DNA of 64,000 bases, taken from assembly GCA_040752005.1 (NCBI GenBank), contig JBFMFX010000010.1, positions 1 through 64,000 on the forward strand, written 5' to 3'. This DNA comes from RBG-16-66-20 sp040752005. Its GTDB lineage: Bacteria > Pseudomonadota > Gammaproteobacteria > Burkholderiales > SG8-39. Positions 36,089 through 45,203 of this stretch are shown in pieces (positions within the stretch are counted from its first letter, which is position 1; every line of letters begins with the position of its first letter). The notes under the pieces were generated by a model. The model was not told where the DNA came from, did no database searches, and worked only from the letters and a program-made list of their open reading frames with translations. Both the position numbers and the translations under genes were made by a program.

Positions 36089-38658
36089 AACCGGCAGAAT
36101 CGGGGTCAGATCCGGTTTCGGGCGGCAATCGGGGTCCGAGCCTGTTTTTGCAGGCGGGGCGGATGCTCGCGCGCGACTGGCGCGCCGGGGAACTGCGCGT
36201 GCTCGCCGCGGCGCTGGTGGTGGCGGTGGCGAGCGTGACCGCCGTCGCGTTCTTCGCCGACCGCGTCAGCCGCGCGCTGGTGCGCGATGCGCACCAGCTT
36301 CTCGGCGCCGACCTGGTGCTGGTGTCCGACCATCCGTGGCAGGCGGGGATCGCCGAGGAAATCGCGCGGCGCGGACTCCAGAGCGCCCGCTCCGTCAGTT
36401 TCATCAGCATGGTGTTCGCGGGCGAGGCCTCGCAGCTCGCCGGCGTCAAGGCGGTCACCGAGAACTATCCCCTGCGCGGCAGGCTGCGGATCGCACCGGC
36501 GCCGAACGCGCCGGACGCGCCGGCGGAGCGCGGCCCTGCGCGCGGCACCGTGTGGATCGAGGAGCGGCTGGTGAGCGCGCTGGGAGCGCCGGTCGGCAGC
36601 CGCGTGCGCCTGGGCGGCGCGAGCTTCGAGGTGGCGGCGGTGCTCACCCTCGAACCCGAACGCGGCGCCAACTTCTTCAACATCGCACCGCGCCTGTTCA
36701 TGAATCTGGAGGACGTGCCGGCGACCGGCCTCATCCGCACCGGCAGTCGCGTCTGGTACTCCCTCTACGCCGCCGGGCAGCGTGCGGCGGTGGATGCGCT
36801 CGAGGCGTGGGCCAGGCCGCGGCTCGAGCGCGGGCAGCGCGTGGACAACCTGGAAAGCGGCCGTCCGGAGGTGCGCGCCGCGATCGAGCGCGCCGAGCGC
36901 TTCCTCGGCCTCACCGCGCTCCTGGCCGCCATTCTCGCGGGCGTCGCGATTTCGCTCGGCACGCGGCGCTTCGTCGAGCGGCATCTGGACGGCTGCGCGG
37001 TGATGCGCTGCTTCGGCGCGACCCAGCGCCAGCTTCTTTCGCTCTACGGTGCGGAGTTCGCGCTGCTCGGCGTCGTGGCGGCCGCGATCGGGTGCGTCGT
37101 CGGTGTCGCGGCCCAGGCCGCGATCTCGGCGGCGCTTGCCGAGCTGCTGCGCGCCGAGCTTCCGGCCCCGTCGCCGCTCCCGGCGGTGCAGGGCTTCCTC
37201 GTCGGGCTGGTGCTGCTTCTCGGCTTCGCGCTTCCGCCGCTCGTCCAGCTCAAGAACGTGCCGGCGCTGCGCGTCATCCGGCGCGAGGCGGGTCCGCCGC
37301 GGGGCGGCGCGCTGGCGGCGTACGCCGCCGGGTTCGGCGCGTTTGCAGGGCTCCTCTTCTGGCAGGCGGGGGATGCGAAGTTGGGCGCGACCGTGGTCGC
37401 CGGCTTCGGTGTCGCGGTCGCCGCCTTCACTGCGATCGCGTGGGCGCTGCTGCGCGTTCTGGCGAGCGCGCCAGTCGCGCGGCGCATCGGGGCGCTCGCC
37501 GCGACGCGCTCGGGCGCGGCCGCGAGCGCCCTGCGCTACGGGCTTGCCAATCTGCGGCGCCACGCGCGCGGCAATGCGGTACAGGTGGCGAGCCTCGCGC
37601 TCGGGCTCACCGTGGTGCTGCTCCTCACCCTGACGCGAAACGACCTGGTGGATGCCTGGCGCCGGAGCGCGCCCCGCGATGCGCCCAACCGCTTCGTGAT
37701 CGGCGTGCAGCCCGACCAGCTCGAAGCGGTCAGGCGCCATTTCGCCGAGCACGGCCTCGCCACCCCCGAGTTCTATCCCATGGTGCGCGGGCGCCTGGTC
37801 GCGGTGAACGGCAAACCGGTGTCGGAAGCCGACTTCACCGACGAGCGCGCCCGGCGGCTGGTCGAGCGCGAGTTCAACCTTTCCTACACCGAGCGCATGC
37901 CCGAGCACAACGCGCTCGCCGCCGGCCGCTGGTTCGCGCCGGGCGCGCGCGAGCTGTCGGTGGAAGAGGGCATCGCAAAGACGCTCGGCTGGAAGATGGG
38001 CGACGAGCTCACGTTCCGCGTCGGCGCGGAGTCGTTCTCGGCGCCGATCACCTCGCTGCGGCGGCTGCGCTGGGACTCGATGAAGGTGAACTTCTTCGTC
38101 ATCGCACCGCCGGCGCTGTTGGCGGACTTTCCGACGAGCCATATCGCGGCGTTCCGGGTCGAGCCCGGCGAGGAGAAGGCGGTGAACGCGCTCACCTTGC
38201 GCTTTCCGAACGTCACGGTGGTGGACGTCGCCGCGGCGCTGCGCCAGGCGCAGGCCATCGTGGATCAGGTGATCGCCGCGGTCCAGGTGGTGTTCCTCTT
38301 CGCGCTCGGCGCCGGGCTGCTGGTGCTGTACTCGGCGCTCGTCGCCACCGAGGACGAGCGCCGGCGCGAGGCGGCGGTGATGCGCGTGTACGGCGCCTCG
38401 CGCGCGCAGATCACCGGGATCCAGCGCGTCGAGTTCCTCGCCATGGGGCTGCTCGCGGGCCTGCTCGCCACCGCCGGGGCGGCGGCGATCGGCCAGCTTC
38501 TTGCGCGGCGCGTCTTCGAGCTGGATCTGCCGCCCAGCGCCTGGCTGCTCCTCGGCGGGCCGCTGGCAGGCCTCGCGCTCCTTGCTTTCAACGCCTGGAT
38601 CTCGGCGCGCAAGGTGCTCTCGGCGGCGCCCGCGGCCACGCTCAGGGACTCGATCTAG
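36085..38658 (+). CDS. ybbP: FtsX-like ABC transporter permease (YbbP)
   Basis: Membrane partner of YbbA: 857 residues with two FtsX/MacB permease halves and a total of about ten membrane helices, with large periplasmic domains between (MLARDWRAGELRVLAAALVV at the first helix; ANLRRHARGNAVQVASLALG before the second half; FALGAGLLVLYSALVATEDE near the end). The ATG overlaps the ybbA stop (ATGA), but the first ~26 residues (MKPAESGSDPVSGGNRG...) are encoded by a repeated AATCGGGGTC element and look non-native. An in-frame ATG at 36163 gives a family-like N-terminus. Confidence 0.92.
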   Translation: MKPAESGSDPVSGGNRGPSLFLQAGRMLARDWRAGELRVLAAALVVAVASVTAVAFFADRVSRALVRDAHQLLGADLVLVSDHPWQAGIAEEIARRGLQSARSVSFISMVFAGEASQLAGVKAVTENYPLRGRLRIAPAPNAPDAPAERGPARGTVWIEERLVSALGAPVGSRVRLGGASFEVAAVLTLEPERGANFFNIAPRLFMNLEDVPATGLIRTGSRVWYSLYAAGQRAAVDALEAWARPRLERGQRVDNLESGRPEVRAAIERAERFLGLTALLAAILAGVAISLGTRRFVERHLDGCAVMRCFGATQRQLLSLYGAEFALLGVVAAAIGCVVGVAAQAAISAALAELLRAELPAPSPLPAVQGFLVGLVLLLGFALPPLVQLKNVPALRVIRREAGPPRGGALAAYAAGFGAFAGLLFWQAGDAKLGATVVAGFGVAVAAFTAIAWALLRVLASAPVARRIGALAATRSGAAASALRYGLANLRRHARGNAVQVASLALGLTVVLLLTLTRNDLVDAWRRSAPRDAPNRFVIGVQPDQLEAVRRHFAEHGLATPEFYPMVRGRLVAVNGKPVSEADFTDERARRLVEREFNLSYTERMPEHNALAAGRWFAPGARELSVEEGIAKTLGWKMGDELTFRVGAESFSAPITSLRRLRWDSMKVNFFVIAPPALLADFPTSHIAAFRVEPGEEKAVNALTLRFPNVTVVDVAAALRQAQAIVDQVIAAVQVVFLFALGAGLLVLYSALVATEDERRREAAVMRVYGASRAQITGIQRVEFLAMGLLAGLLATAGAAAIGQLLARRVFELDLPPSAWLLLGGPLAGLALLAFNAWISARKVLSAAPAATLRDSI
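36098..36136. repeat. Direct repeat AATCGGGGTC within the 5' end of ybbP
   Basis: AATCGGGGTC occurs at 36098-36107 (extending to AATCGGGGTCAGATCC at 36098-36113) and again at 36127-36136, 29 bp apart. Sequences of the form AATCGGGGTCAGA(C/T)CC are familiar dispersed short repeats in many proteobacterial genomes. Here they fall inside the first codons of ybbP and encode Ser/Gly/Pro-rich residues that do not look like the family N-terminus. Confidence 0.5.
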
Positions 38659-38666
38659 AATGGTTC

Positions 38667-39845
38667 ATGCTTGAGGTTGCCCTCGCTGCCGCGCTGCTTG
38701 CCGCGGTCGTCGCCCTGTGGCTCGCATGGAGCGCGAGCCGCGCCCGCGCCGGGCTGGAAAAAACGCTCGAAGACAAGCACCGGCAGATGCTCGCCGACCT
38801 GCACGGCGGGCTCGCGCAGCAGGCCGACCGGCTCGGCGCGCGCCTCGCCGAGGAGCTGGACCGCACGCGCTCGGCGCTGCACCGGCTGGAGCTGTCGCTC
38901 GGGGCGAGCCTCGGCGAAACCGCCGACAGGCTGAACGCCCGGATCGAGGCGCGCCTGGACCAGATTTCGGGCAAGGTCAGCGAGCGCCTCGACGAGGGTT
39001 TTCGCAAGACCAACGAGACCTTCGTCAGCGTCATGCAGCGGCTCGCCACCATTGACGAGGCGCAGAAGAAGATCGAGACGCTCACCGGCAGCGTGGTGAG
39101 CCTCCAGGAGCTGCTCGGCGACAAGCGCTCGCGCGGCGCGTTCGGCGAAGTGCAGCTGGAAGCGCTGGTGCGCAACGTCCTGCCGCCGCAGGCGTTCGAG
39201 ATGCAGGCGACGCTGTCGAACGGCATGCGCGCCGACTGCGTGCTGAAGCTGCCGCCGCCGACCGGGCTGGTTGCGGTGGACTCGAAGTTTCCGCTGGAGA
39301 ACTACCACCGCATGCTCGATCCGGAGGCGGACGAGGCGGCGCGCTCGCTGGCGCAGAAGCAGTTCCGCGCCGACGTGAGAAAGCACGTGGACGACATCGC
39401 GCGCAAGTACATCGTGCCCGGGGAGACCGCCGAGGGCGCGGTGATGTTCGTGCCGGCCGAGGCGGTGTTCGCCGAGATCCACGCCTACCACGCCGAGGTG
39501 GTCGAGTACGCGATCGGAAAGCGCGTCTGGATCGTCTCGCCGACGACCCTGATGGCGGTGCTCAATACCGCGCGCGCGGTGTTGAAGGACGTCGAGACAC
39601 GCAAGCAGATCCATGTCATCCGCGACGCGCTCGCGCGCCTCGGGCAGGACTTCCGCCGCTTCGAGGAGCGCATGAAAAAGCTCGCCGACCATATCCGCCA
39701 GGCGCACCAGGATGCCGAGGACGTGCAGACCTCCAGCCGCAAGATCGCCCAGCAGTTCCAGAAAATCGAGGCGGCCGAGCTGGACGGCCCGGCCCCGGCG
39801 GCGAACGTGGTGCGGCTGCCCGAGGAACGCAAGCCCGGGGGGTAG
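38667..39845 (+). CDS. rmuC: DNA recombination protein RmuC
   Basis: Limits inversions and rearrangements at short inverted repeats; contains a PD-(D/E)XK nuclease-like fold. The 392 residues have an N-terminal membrane anchor (MLEVALAAALLAAVVALWLA), a long coiled coil (about 25-135), and the RmuC core with GAFGEVQLEALVRNVLPP (about 151-168), the VAVDSKFPLENYHRML strand and FVPAEAVFAEIHAYH. The ATG at 38667 is the family start and lies 8 bp after ybbP. Confidence 0.94.
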   Translation: MLEVALAAALLAAVVALWLAWSASRARAGLEKTLEDKHRQMLADLHGGLAQQADRLGARLAEELDRTRSALHRLELSLGASLGETADRLNARIEARLDQISGKVSERLDEGFRKTNETFVSVMQRLATIDEAQKKIETLTGSVVSLQELLGDKRSRGAFGEVQLEALVRNVLPPQAFEMQATLSNGMRADCVLKLPPPTGLVAVDSKFPLENYHRMLDPEADEAARSLAQKQFRADVRKHVDDIARKYIVPGETAEGAVMFVPAEAVFAEIHAYHAEVVEYAIGKRVWIVSPTTLMAVLNTARAVLKDVETRKQIHVIRDALARLGQDFRRFEERMKKLADHIRQAHQDAEDVQTSSRKIAQQFQKIEAAELDGPAPAANVVRLPEERKPGG

Positions 39846-40180
39846 CGGGGTTCCACCTCGAGCTATTCCGGGCGCTGGAGCGCGGAAAGGTGCGTGATCT
39901 CCCGGTCGGTGGAGTGGCGGTGAACCGTCACGGCGCCGAGAGGATGACGCTTGCACGGCGGGCAAGAGCGGACGCCGGGCGGGATGCGGGGCGTGCTCTC
40001 CGCGCTATGCGCGCGTCGCGGTGGCGGTAAGAAAGCCCATGCGCAGCCACATCGCGAAGCTGGAGCCGGTCGCGGTGACTCCGGTGCGCGCGCGGCCGTC
40101 GAAGCGCTCGCGACGATGCAGGCCGGCCTGCAGGCGATCGGCGCCGCGCGCCGACGCGAGCTGGTCGGCGATCCGATTTG
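39846..40180. other. 335-bp region without a supported gene
   Basis: Between rmuC (plus) and ctaA (minus). Several short frames are open on both strands, but none has a start with a Shine-Dalgarno or recognisable sequence. The minus-strand frame continuing past the ctaA stop, ending at 40005, has a somewhat protein-like segment (FAMWLRMGFLTATATRA) and might be the worn C-terminus of a lost gene; I cannot name it. No T-run terminator is visible for the long minus-strand array that ends here. Confidence 0.5.
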
Positions 40181-41182
40181 CTAGGAACCCTTGCGCCGCG
40201 CCGCGTGCGCGGTCCACAGCGCCGCGGCAAGCAGCAGCACCGCGCCGCCCTGGTGCGCGGCGGCGAGCGGAATCGGCACCTTGAGAACGAGCGTCGAGAT
40301 GCCGAGCGTCGCCTGCAGCGCGAACATTCCGAGCAGGCAGTGCGCGGGAAGTCGCGCTTCGCTGTCGCGCAGCCGCCACCACAGCAGCGGCACGATCACG
40401 AGCAGCAGCCAGAAGAACGCGCGGTGCGCGAGCTGCACCGCCGCCACGTTCCAGAGGAAGTTGCGCCACCAGGGCTCCAGCATGAAGGTCTCGGGCGGGA
40501 CCAGGTGGCCGTTCATCAGGGGAAAGGTGTTGTAGGCGTGGCCGGCGCGAAGACCGGCGACGAAGCCGCCCGAGAGCGCCATCAGGTAAACGAGGCCGGC
40601 GAGCGCGAGCGCGAAGCCCGCCGGCCGCGCGCCGGTGCGCGGTCGCAACAGGTCGAGCGCGATCCACAGCTCGGCGGCGAAAATCGCCAGGGCAAGCCCG
40701 AGATGCGCCGTGAGGCGAAAGTGCGAGACGCGCGGCTCGGCGACCAGCCCGCTTTTGACCATGTACCAGCCGAGCGCGCCTTGCAGCGCGCCGAGGACGA
40801 AGATGCCGGCCAGTTTCCACGCGAGGGGGCGATCGAGTCTGCCGCGCAGCAGGAACCACAGAAAGGGAACGAGGAACACGAGCCCGATCGCGCGTCCGAG
40901 GAGCCGGTGGACGTATTCCCACCAGAAGATGCGCTTGAAGCCCTCGAGGTCCATGTCCGGGAACGCCTGCGCGAACTGCGGCGTCGCCCGGTACTTGGCG
41001 AACAGCGTCTCCCAGTCGGCCTGCGACAGCGGCGGCAGCGCGCCGGCGATCGGCTGCCACTCGACGATCGAGAGCCCCGACTCGGTGAGCCGCGTGATGC
41101 CGCCCACCACCACGATCGCGAAGACGAGCGCGGCGCACACGAGCAGCCACGCCGCGACCGCGCGGCGGTCGGCGTCGGTCAT
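40181..41182 (-). CDS. ctaA: Heme A synthase (COX15/CtaA family)
   Basis: Oxidises the C8 methyl of heme O to a formyl group, giving heme A for aa3-type oxidases. The 333 residues form eight helices in two four-helix bundles with paired His ligands: GGITRLTESGLSIVEWQPI (about 27-45), WWEYVHRLLGRAIG, FRLTAHLGLALAIF, VQLAHRAFFW and AAAHQGGAV. ATG overlaps the dioxygenase stop (ATGA). No oxidase subunit genes or ctaB lie nearby; the gene is the last of the ccm-Moco array. Confidence 0.92.
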   Translation of the reverse strand: MTDADRRAVAAWLLVCAALVFAIVVVGGITRLTESGLSIVEWQPIAGALPPLSQADWETLFAKYRATPQFAQAFPDMDLEGFKRIFWWEYVHRLLGRAIGLVFLVPFLWFLLRGRLDRPLAWKLAGIFVLGALQGALGWYMVKSGLVAEPRVSHFRLTAHLGLALAIFAAELWIALDLLRPRTGARPAGFALALAGLVYLMALSGGFVAGLRAGHAYNTFPLMNGHLVPPETFMLEPWWRNFLWNVAAVQLAHRAFFWLLLVIVPLLWWRLRDSEARLPAHCLLGMFALQATLGISTLVLKVPIPLAAAHQGGAVLLLAAALWTAHAARRKGS

Positions 41183-41709
41183 GCCTCGGGAAACAACCGG
41201 TTGATGCCGGAGGTAAGCCGCTCGGCGGCGACGCCGTAGACGTGCAGCGTCACCACCGGTTGCCCGGTGCGATTGGAGACGCGGTGGTAGAGCGGACCGC
41301 CGAGATCGATCTCGGCGACGTCGCCCGCGCGCAGCACGGTGGTGCCGATCGGCTCTAGCATCGCGCCGGGAGCGCGGAAGCGTTCCTCGGTCAGCTCGCC
41401 CTCGGCGACCCCGTAGGCGCACCAGACGTAATGGCCGTGCACCGGGCTCGACTGTCCGGGGAGCCAGGTGATCGCAGTGATCACGAACTCGTCGTCCGGA
41501 TCCACGTAGATGAGGTGGCGCATGTAGCGCTCCGGGTCACCGACTCGGTGCTCGGGCCGCAGCCAGCTCCGGTTTTCGGCGAGCGCGGCGCGCAGCGCGG
41601 CCGGCAGGTCCGCGGTCGCGACGCCCTGCTTGAGCAGCGCGCTGCCGAACGACTTCGCCGCGCGCGCGAGCGGCTCGAGCGCGGGATGGATCGGGTTCAT
41701 CGCCGTCAC
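41179..41709 (-). CDS. Cysteine dioxygenase family protein
   Basis: Non-heme iron enzyme oxidising a thiol (cysteine or 3-mercaptopropionate) to the sulfinic acid. The 176-residue cupin has the iron ligands in SPVHGHYVWCAYGV (about residues 85-98) and the third His in GGPLYHRVSN (about 138-147). Length and layout fit the short bacterial thiol dioxygenases. The GTG start overlaps the moeA stop and its stop overlaps ctaA, so it is translated with Moco and heme genes; why is unclear. The substrate cannot be settled from the sequence. Confidence 0.88.
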   Translation of the reverse strand: MTAMNPIHPALEPLARAAKSFGSALLKQGVATADLPAALRAALAENRSWLRPEHRVGDPERYMRHLIYVDPDDEFVITAITWLPGQSSPVHGHYVWCAYGVAEGELTEERFRAPGAMLEPIGTTVLRAGDVAEIDLGGPLYHRVSNRTGQPVVTLHVYGVAAERLTSGINRLFPEA

Positions 41710-42977
41710 GAGAACGCCGCGAGCAGTTGCACGCTCACCGGCTCACCTGCCTGCACCGCACCGCGCTCATGTTCGAGCACGATATAGCAATTCGCCTCGA
41801 CCATCGAGCGCAGCACGCCCGAGCCCTGGCTGCCGGTGGTGCGCACCATCCAGCGCCCCTTGTCGCGGTACACGATGCCACGCTGGTATTCGGTGCGGCC
41901 GGGAATCTTGCGGATCGCGCTCGCCGCGGTCGCTTCGAGCAGCGGCGGCGCACCGTGATCGGCGCAGCCGGCAAGGCGCAGCAGCGCGCCGCGCACGAAC
42001 TGGTGAAACGTCACCATCACCGCGACCGGGTTCCCGGGCAGGCCGAAGAGAAAGGGCCTGCGGCCGGTGCCGATGCGCCCGAACGCCATCGGCCGCCCCG
42101 GGCGCATCGCGATCTTCCAGAAGAGCACTTCGCCCAGCTTCGCCATCAGCGCGCGCACGAAGTCGGCCTCGCCCACCGAGACGCCGCCGGTGGTGATGAT
42201 CACGTCGGCGCTCTTCGCGGCGGTGCGCAGCACCTGCTCGAGCGCGGCCGGATCGTCGCGGACGACGCCGAGGTCCGTGAGCTCGGCGCCGAGCGGCGCC
42301 AGCATCCCGGCGAGCGTATAGCGGTTCGAGTCGTACACGCCGCCGGCGGCGAGCGGCTCGCCGACGGAGGTGAGTTCGTCGCCGGTGGAGAAGAACGCGA
42401 CCCGCAGCCGCCGCCGCACGCACACCTCGGGCACGCCGAGCGAGGCGATGAGGCCCAGCTCGGCCGCGCCGATCCGGGTGCCGGCCTTGAGCGCCGGGGC
42501 GCCGGCGCGAATGTCTTCGCCCGCACGGCGCACGTTCTGCCCCGGTTTCTGACCGGGCGGGACGAGGACCCTGCCGCCTTCCGCACGCACGATTTCCTGG
42601 ATCACCACGGTGTCGGCGCCGCGCGGCATCACCGCGCCGGTCATCACCCGCACGCATTCGCCCGGCTTCACTTCGCCCGCGAACGGCCGGCCGGCATAGG
42701 CGACGCCGATCTCCGTGAGCGCGATTTCGCGGTCCGGCGCGAGATCGGCGGCGCGCACCGCCCAGCCGTCCATCGCCGAGTTGTCGTGCGCCGGAACGTT
42801 GACGGGGGACACCAGCTCGCGCGAGAGCACGCGGCCCAGCGCCTCGCGCACCGGCACGCGCTCTTCCTCGGCGACCGGCTCGAGGCACGCACCGATCGCC
42901 GCACGCGCCACGTCCACGTGCAGCGACTCGGGGTCGTAGCCGTCAAGGCAGCTCACGATTGCGGCGAGGCGGGTCAT
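41706..42977 (-). CDS. moeA: Molybdopterin molybdenumtransferase
   Basis: Inserts molybdenum into adenylylated molybdopterin. The 423 residues show the MoeA pattern: VNVPAHDNSAMDGWAVRAAD (about 59-78), the VRVMTGAVMPRGADTVV loop, the MPT-binding domain TTGGVSVGEADFVRALMAK with FGLPGNPVAVMVTF, and the C-terminal beta domain (EYQRGIVYRDKGRW). It overlaps mobA upstream (ATGA) and the dioxygenase downstream (GTGA). Confidence 0.96.
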   Translation of the reverse strand: MTRLAAIVSCLDGYDPESLHVDVARAAIGACLEPVAEEERVPVREALGRVLSRELVSPVNVPAHDNSAMDGWAVRAADLAPDREIALTEIGVAYAGRPFAGEVKPGECVRVMTGAVMPRGADTVVIQEIVRAEGGRVLVPPGQKPGQNVRRAGEDIRAGAPALKAGTRIGAAELGLIASLGVPEVCVRRRLRVAFFSTGDELTSVGEPLAAGGVYDSNRYTLAGMLAPLGAELTDLGVVRDDPAALEQVLRTAAKSADVIITTGGVSVGEADFVRALMAKLGEVLFWKIAMRPGRPMAFGRIGTGRRPFLFGLPGNPVAVMVTFHQFVRGALLRLAGCADHGAPPLLEATAASAIRKIPGRTEYQRGIVYRDKGRWMVRTTGSQGSGVLRSMVEANCYIVLEHERGAVQAGEPVSVQLLAAFS

Positions 42978-43546
42978 GCGCTCCTCAGCTCCTCGATCGT
43001 GTTGATGTTGCGAAATGCCTCGGCCTCGTCGTCGAACGGCACCTCGGCGACGCGCAGCGAGGCGTACCAGGCGTCTATTTTGCGGCCGCCGGCGGCGAGG
43101 AACGCGCCGAGATGGTTCCTGAGCCCCGTTCGCACCAGACAGAACACCGGGTGCGGCTGGCTGCCCGTCTTCGCCACCGCAAGATCGTTTTTCCCGAGCG
43201 CGGCCGCGAGGCGCGAGACCAGATCGGCAGGCAGAAACGGGGAGTCGCAGGGTACGGTCGCGGCGAGGGCGCAGCGCGCCGCGCCGAGACCGGCGTGCAG
43301 GCCGGCGAGCGGCCCGGCGAAGCCGCCCAGCTCGTCCGCAACGACGCGGTAGCCGAAGGCGCCGTAGGCCGCGAGGTTCTGGTTGGCGTTGACAATGATC
43401 TCGTGCACCTGCGGCGCAAGGCGCTCGATCACATGCGCGACGAGCGGCCGGCCGTGAAGCAGCTGCAGGCCCTTGTCCACGCCGCCCATGCGGCGGCCGA
43501 GTCCTCCCGCGAGCACGATCCCGGTGATGCCGCCGGCGGCGCTCAC
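42974..43546 (-). CDS. mobA: Molybdenum cofactor guanylyltransferase
   Basis: Adds GMP to Moco, making the bis-MGD cofactor of DMSO-reductase-family enzymes such as formate dehydrogenase. The 190 residues start with the nucleotide-binding GIVLAGGLGRRMGGVDKGL (about 9-27), followed by PCDSPFLPADLV with the metal-binding Asp. Overlaps ccmI upstream and moeA downstream, each by four bases. It fits with fdhD and a likely moaA at the right edge of the window. Confidence 0.94.
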   Translation of the reverse strand: MSAAGGITGIVLAGGLGRRMGGVDKGLQLLHGRPLVAHVIERLAPQVHEIIVNANQNLAAYGAFGYRVVADELGGFAGPLAGLHAGLGAARCALAATVPCDSPFLPADLVSRLAAALGKNDLAVAKTGSQPHPVFCLVRTGLRNHLGAFLAAGGRKIDAWYASLRVAEVPFDDEAEAFRNINTIEELRSA

Positions 43547-44751
43547 TCGATCACCCGCGCCATCACGACCCGCACGTCGCTCGCGCCCGGCGCGACCGGT
43601 GCGCTGATGCCCTCGATGTCGCCCTTCTGCGGCATGGCGTTGCCTGAGCGCGAGACGCGTGCGGCCACTACGACCTTCGCCTGCGCCGAGAGCTTCGCGC
43701 CGCCCGCCATCGCCATGCTGTCGTCGAGGCGAAAGCGGTACGGCAGTTGGGCCACGGTCGTACGCGCCACCGCGAGCGGCATGCGGCCGCCCTCGGCCGG
43801 CCGCGCGATCACGAACACGGTGTCGTCCGGCGCGACGCGCCCTGCGAGCTTCGGATCGAGGCTGACGATGCCGGCGAGCGCGCCCGCCGCGACGGCTTTC
43901 GGCGAGGCGGTCTCGCCGGGCGCGGACGCGCCGGCGAGGCGCCGCGCTTCGTCGAGGCTCGCGCGCAGCTCGCGCGCGAAATCGGAATCCGCTGGAATGA
44001 GCGACAGCAGCCGTTCCCAGTATCGCACTGCGGCCGCAGGGTTGCCGGCCTGGTACTCGCCCGCTCCCGCGAGCGCGAGCGCCTTCGGATGATCCGGGTC
44101 GAGCTCGAGCGCGCGCTTGGCGAGCGCAAGGGGCTCGCCCTCCAGCCGGCGTCCGCGCGCGAGCGCGAGCGCGTCCGCGTAGTCGGCAAGGAGCGACGCA
44201 TCCGCGGGCGCGCGGCGCACCCCTTCCGCGAACGCCTGCGACGCGCGCTCGTAATCTCCGAGCGCGGCGAGCGAGCGTGCGAGCAGCGCCCAGCCGTCGA
44301 CGTCCTCGGGCTGGCGCTGCATGCGCTCCCTGAGCCGCTCGACCAGCCCGGCGAGATTGTCGCGCGAAGGCATCTTCGCTTCGCGCACCTCGGGATCGAG
44401 CGCGAGCGGCGTGCCGAGCCAGGCGTAGCCGAGGGCGGCGGCAAGCGGCAGCAGCACCGCGATCGCGAATGCGGTAACCGGCCGGCGCCCGGCGCGCGCC
44501 TCGCGCTCGGCCTGCGCCGCCTCGGTGACGATACGGCTCTGCAGCTCGCGCACCGCACGGGCGTATTCCTCGTCCGCGAGCGCACCGCGCTCGCGCTCGG
44601 CGGCGAGCTCGGCGAGCTCGGCGCGGTAGATGGCGGCGTTGGCCGCCTCGCGCCGCGAGGCGGCGGGATCGCGCGCGCGCAGCAACGGCGGCAGCACGAA
44701 CGCGAGCGCACCGAGCACGAGCAGGGCAGCGAACGCGACGAACAGCGTCAC
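43543..44751 (-). CDS. ccmI: Cytochrome c biogenesis protein CcmI (TPR)
   Basis: Binds apocytochrome c and hands it to the CcmF/H ligase. The 402 residues begin with the membrane-anchored CcmI-1 part: two helices (about 1-22 and 90-110) flanking a cytoplasmic coiled coil (YRAELAELAAERERGALADE). TPR repeats follow (about 130-270), and then a C-terminal domain with VARTTVAQLPYRFRLDDSMAM as in CcmI/CycH. The GTG start overlaps the ccmH stop. Its stop overlaps mobA, so Moco synthesis is coupled to cytochrome maturation. Confidence 0.92.
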   Translation of the reverse strand: MTLFVAFAALLVLGALAFVLPPLLRARDPAASRREAANAAIYRAELAELAAERERGALADEEYARAVRELQSRIVTEAAQAEREARAGRRPVTAFAIAVLLPLAAALGYAWLGTPLALDPEVREAKMPSRDNLAGLVERLRERMQRQPEDVDGWALLARSLAALGDYERASQAFAEGVRRAPADASLLADYADALALARGRRLEGEPLALAKRALELDPDHPKALALAGAGEYQAGNPAAAVRYWERLLSLIPADSDFARELRASLDEARRLAGASAPGETASPKAVAAGALAGIVSLDPKLAGRVAPDDTVFVIARPAEGGRMPLAVARTTVAQLPYRFRLDDSMAMAGGAKLSAQAKVVVAARVSRSGNAMPQKGDIEGISAPVAPGASDVRVVMARVIE

Positions 44752-45203
44752 TTCGGTTCTTCCTCGCCCAGCATGCGTGCTACCCGCTCGCGGGCCTCGG
44801 GCGGCAGTTCCGGCGCTTCGGGAGGCCGGCGACGACGCAGCGCGATCCACGCCACGGCGCCGAGCGCTCCGGCAAGCAGGGCGAACGGCCCTGCCCACAG
44901 GAGCAGCGTCGTCGTCTTGAGCGGCGGCTCGTAGAGCACGAAATCGCCGTAGCGCGCGACCATGAATTCCAGGATCTGCTCGTCCGAGCGGCCGGCGCGG
45001 ATCTGCTGGCGCAGTTCGCGCCGCAGATCGCCGGCGAGTTCGGCGCCGGAGTCGGCAAGGGTCTGGTTCTGGCACACGAGACAGCGCAGTTTCGCGGCGA
45101 GCTGCCGGAAGCGCTCCTCCTCGGCGGCGTCCTGGGCGCTCGCGATTCCGAGGTACGCCGCGAGCGACAGGGCGCCGAGCATGGCGGCGAGGCGGGTGGT
45201 CAC
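44748..45203 (-). CDS. ccmH: Cytochrome c maturation thiol-disulfide protein CcmH (CcmL/CycL type)
   Basis: Keeps the CxxCH cysteines of apocytochrome reduced before heme ligation. The 151 residues have a signal peptide (about 1-23), the redox motif LRCLVCQNQTLADS (Cys about 41 and 44), the three-helix bundle, a membrane helix (about 103-122) and a short charged tail. Start GTG at 45203 overlaps the ccmG stop; the stop overlaps ccmI. Confidence 0.94.
   Translation of the reverse strand: MTTRLAAMLGALSLAAYLGIASAQDAAEEERFRQLAAKLRCLVCQNQTLADSGAELAGDLRRELRQQIRAGRSDEQILEFMVARYGDFVLYEPPLKTTTLLLWAGPFALLAGALGAVAWIALRRRRPPEAPELPPEARERVARMLGEEEPK

Noticed and set aside
39928..40230. A 100-codon minus-strand frame overlapping the end of ctaA
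   Set aside because: Arg-rich, no ribosome site, and it overlaps a certain gene out of frame.
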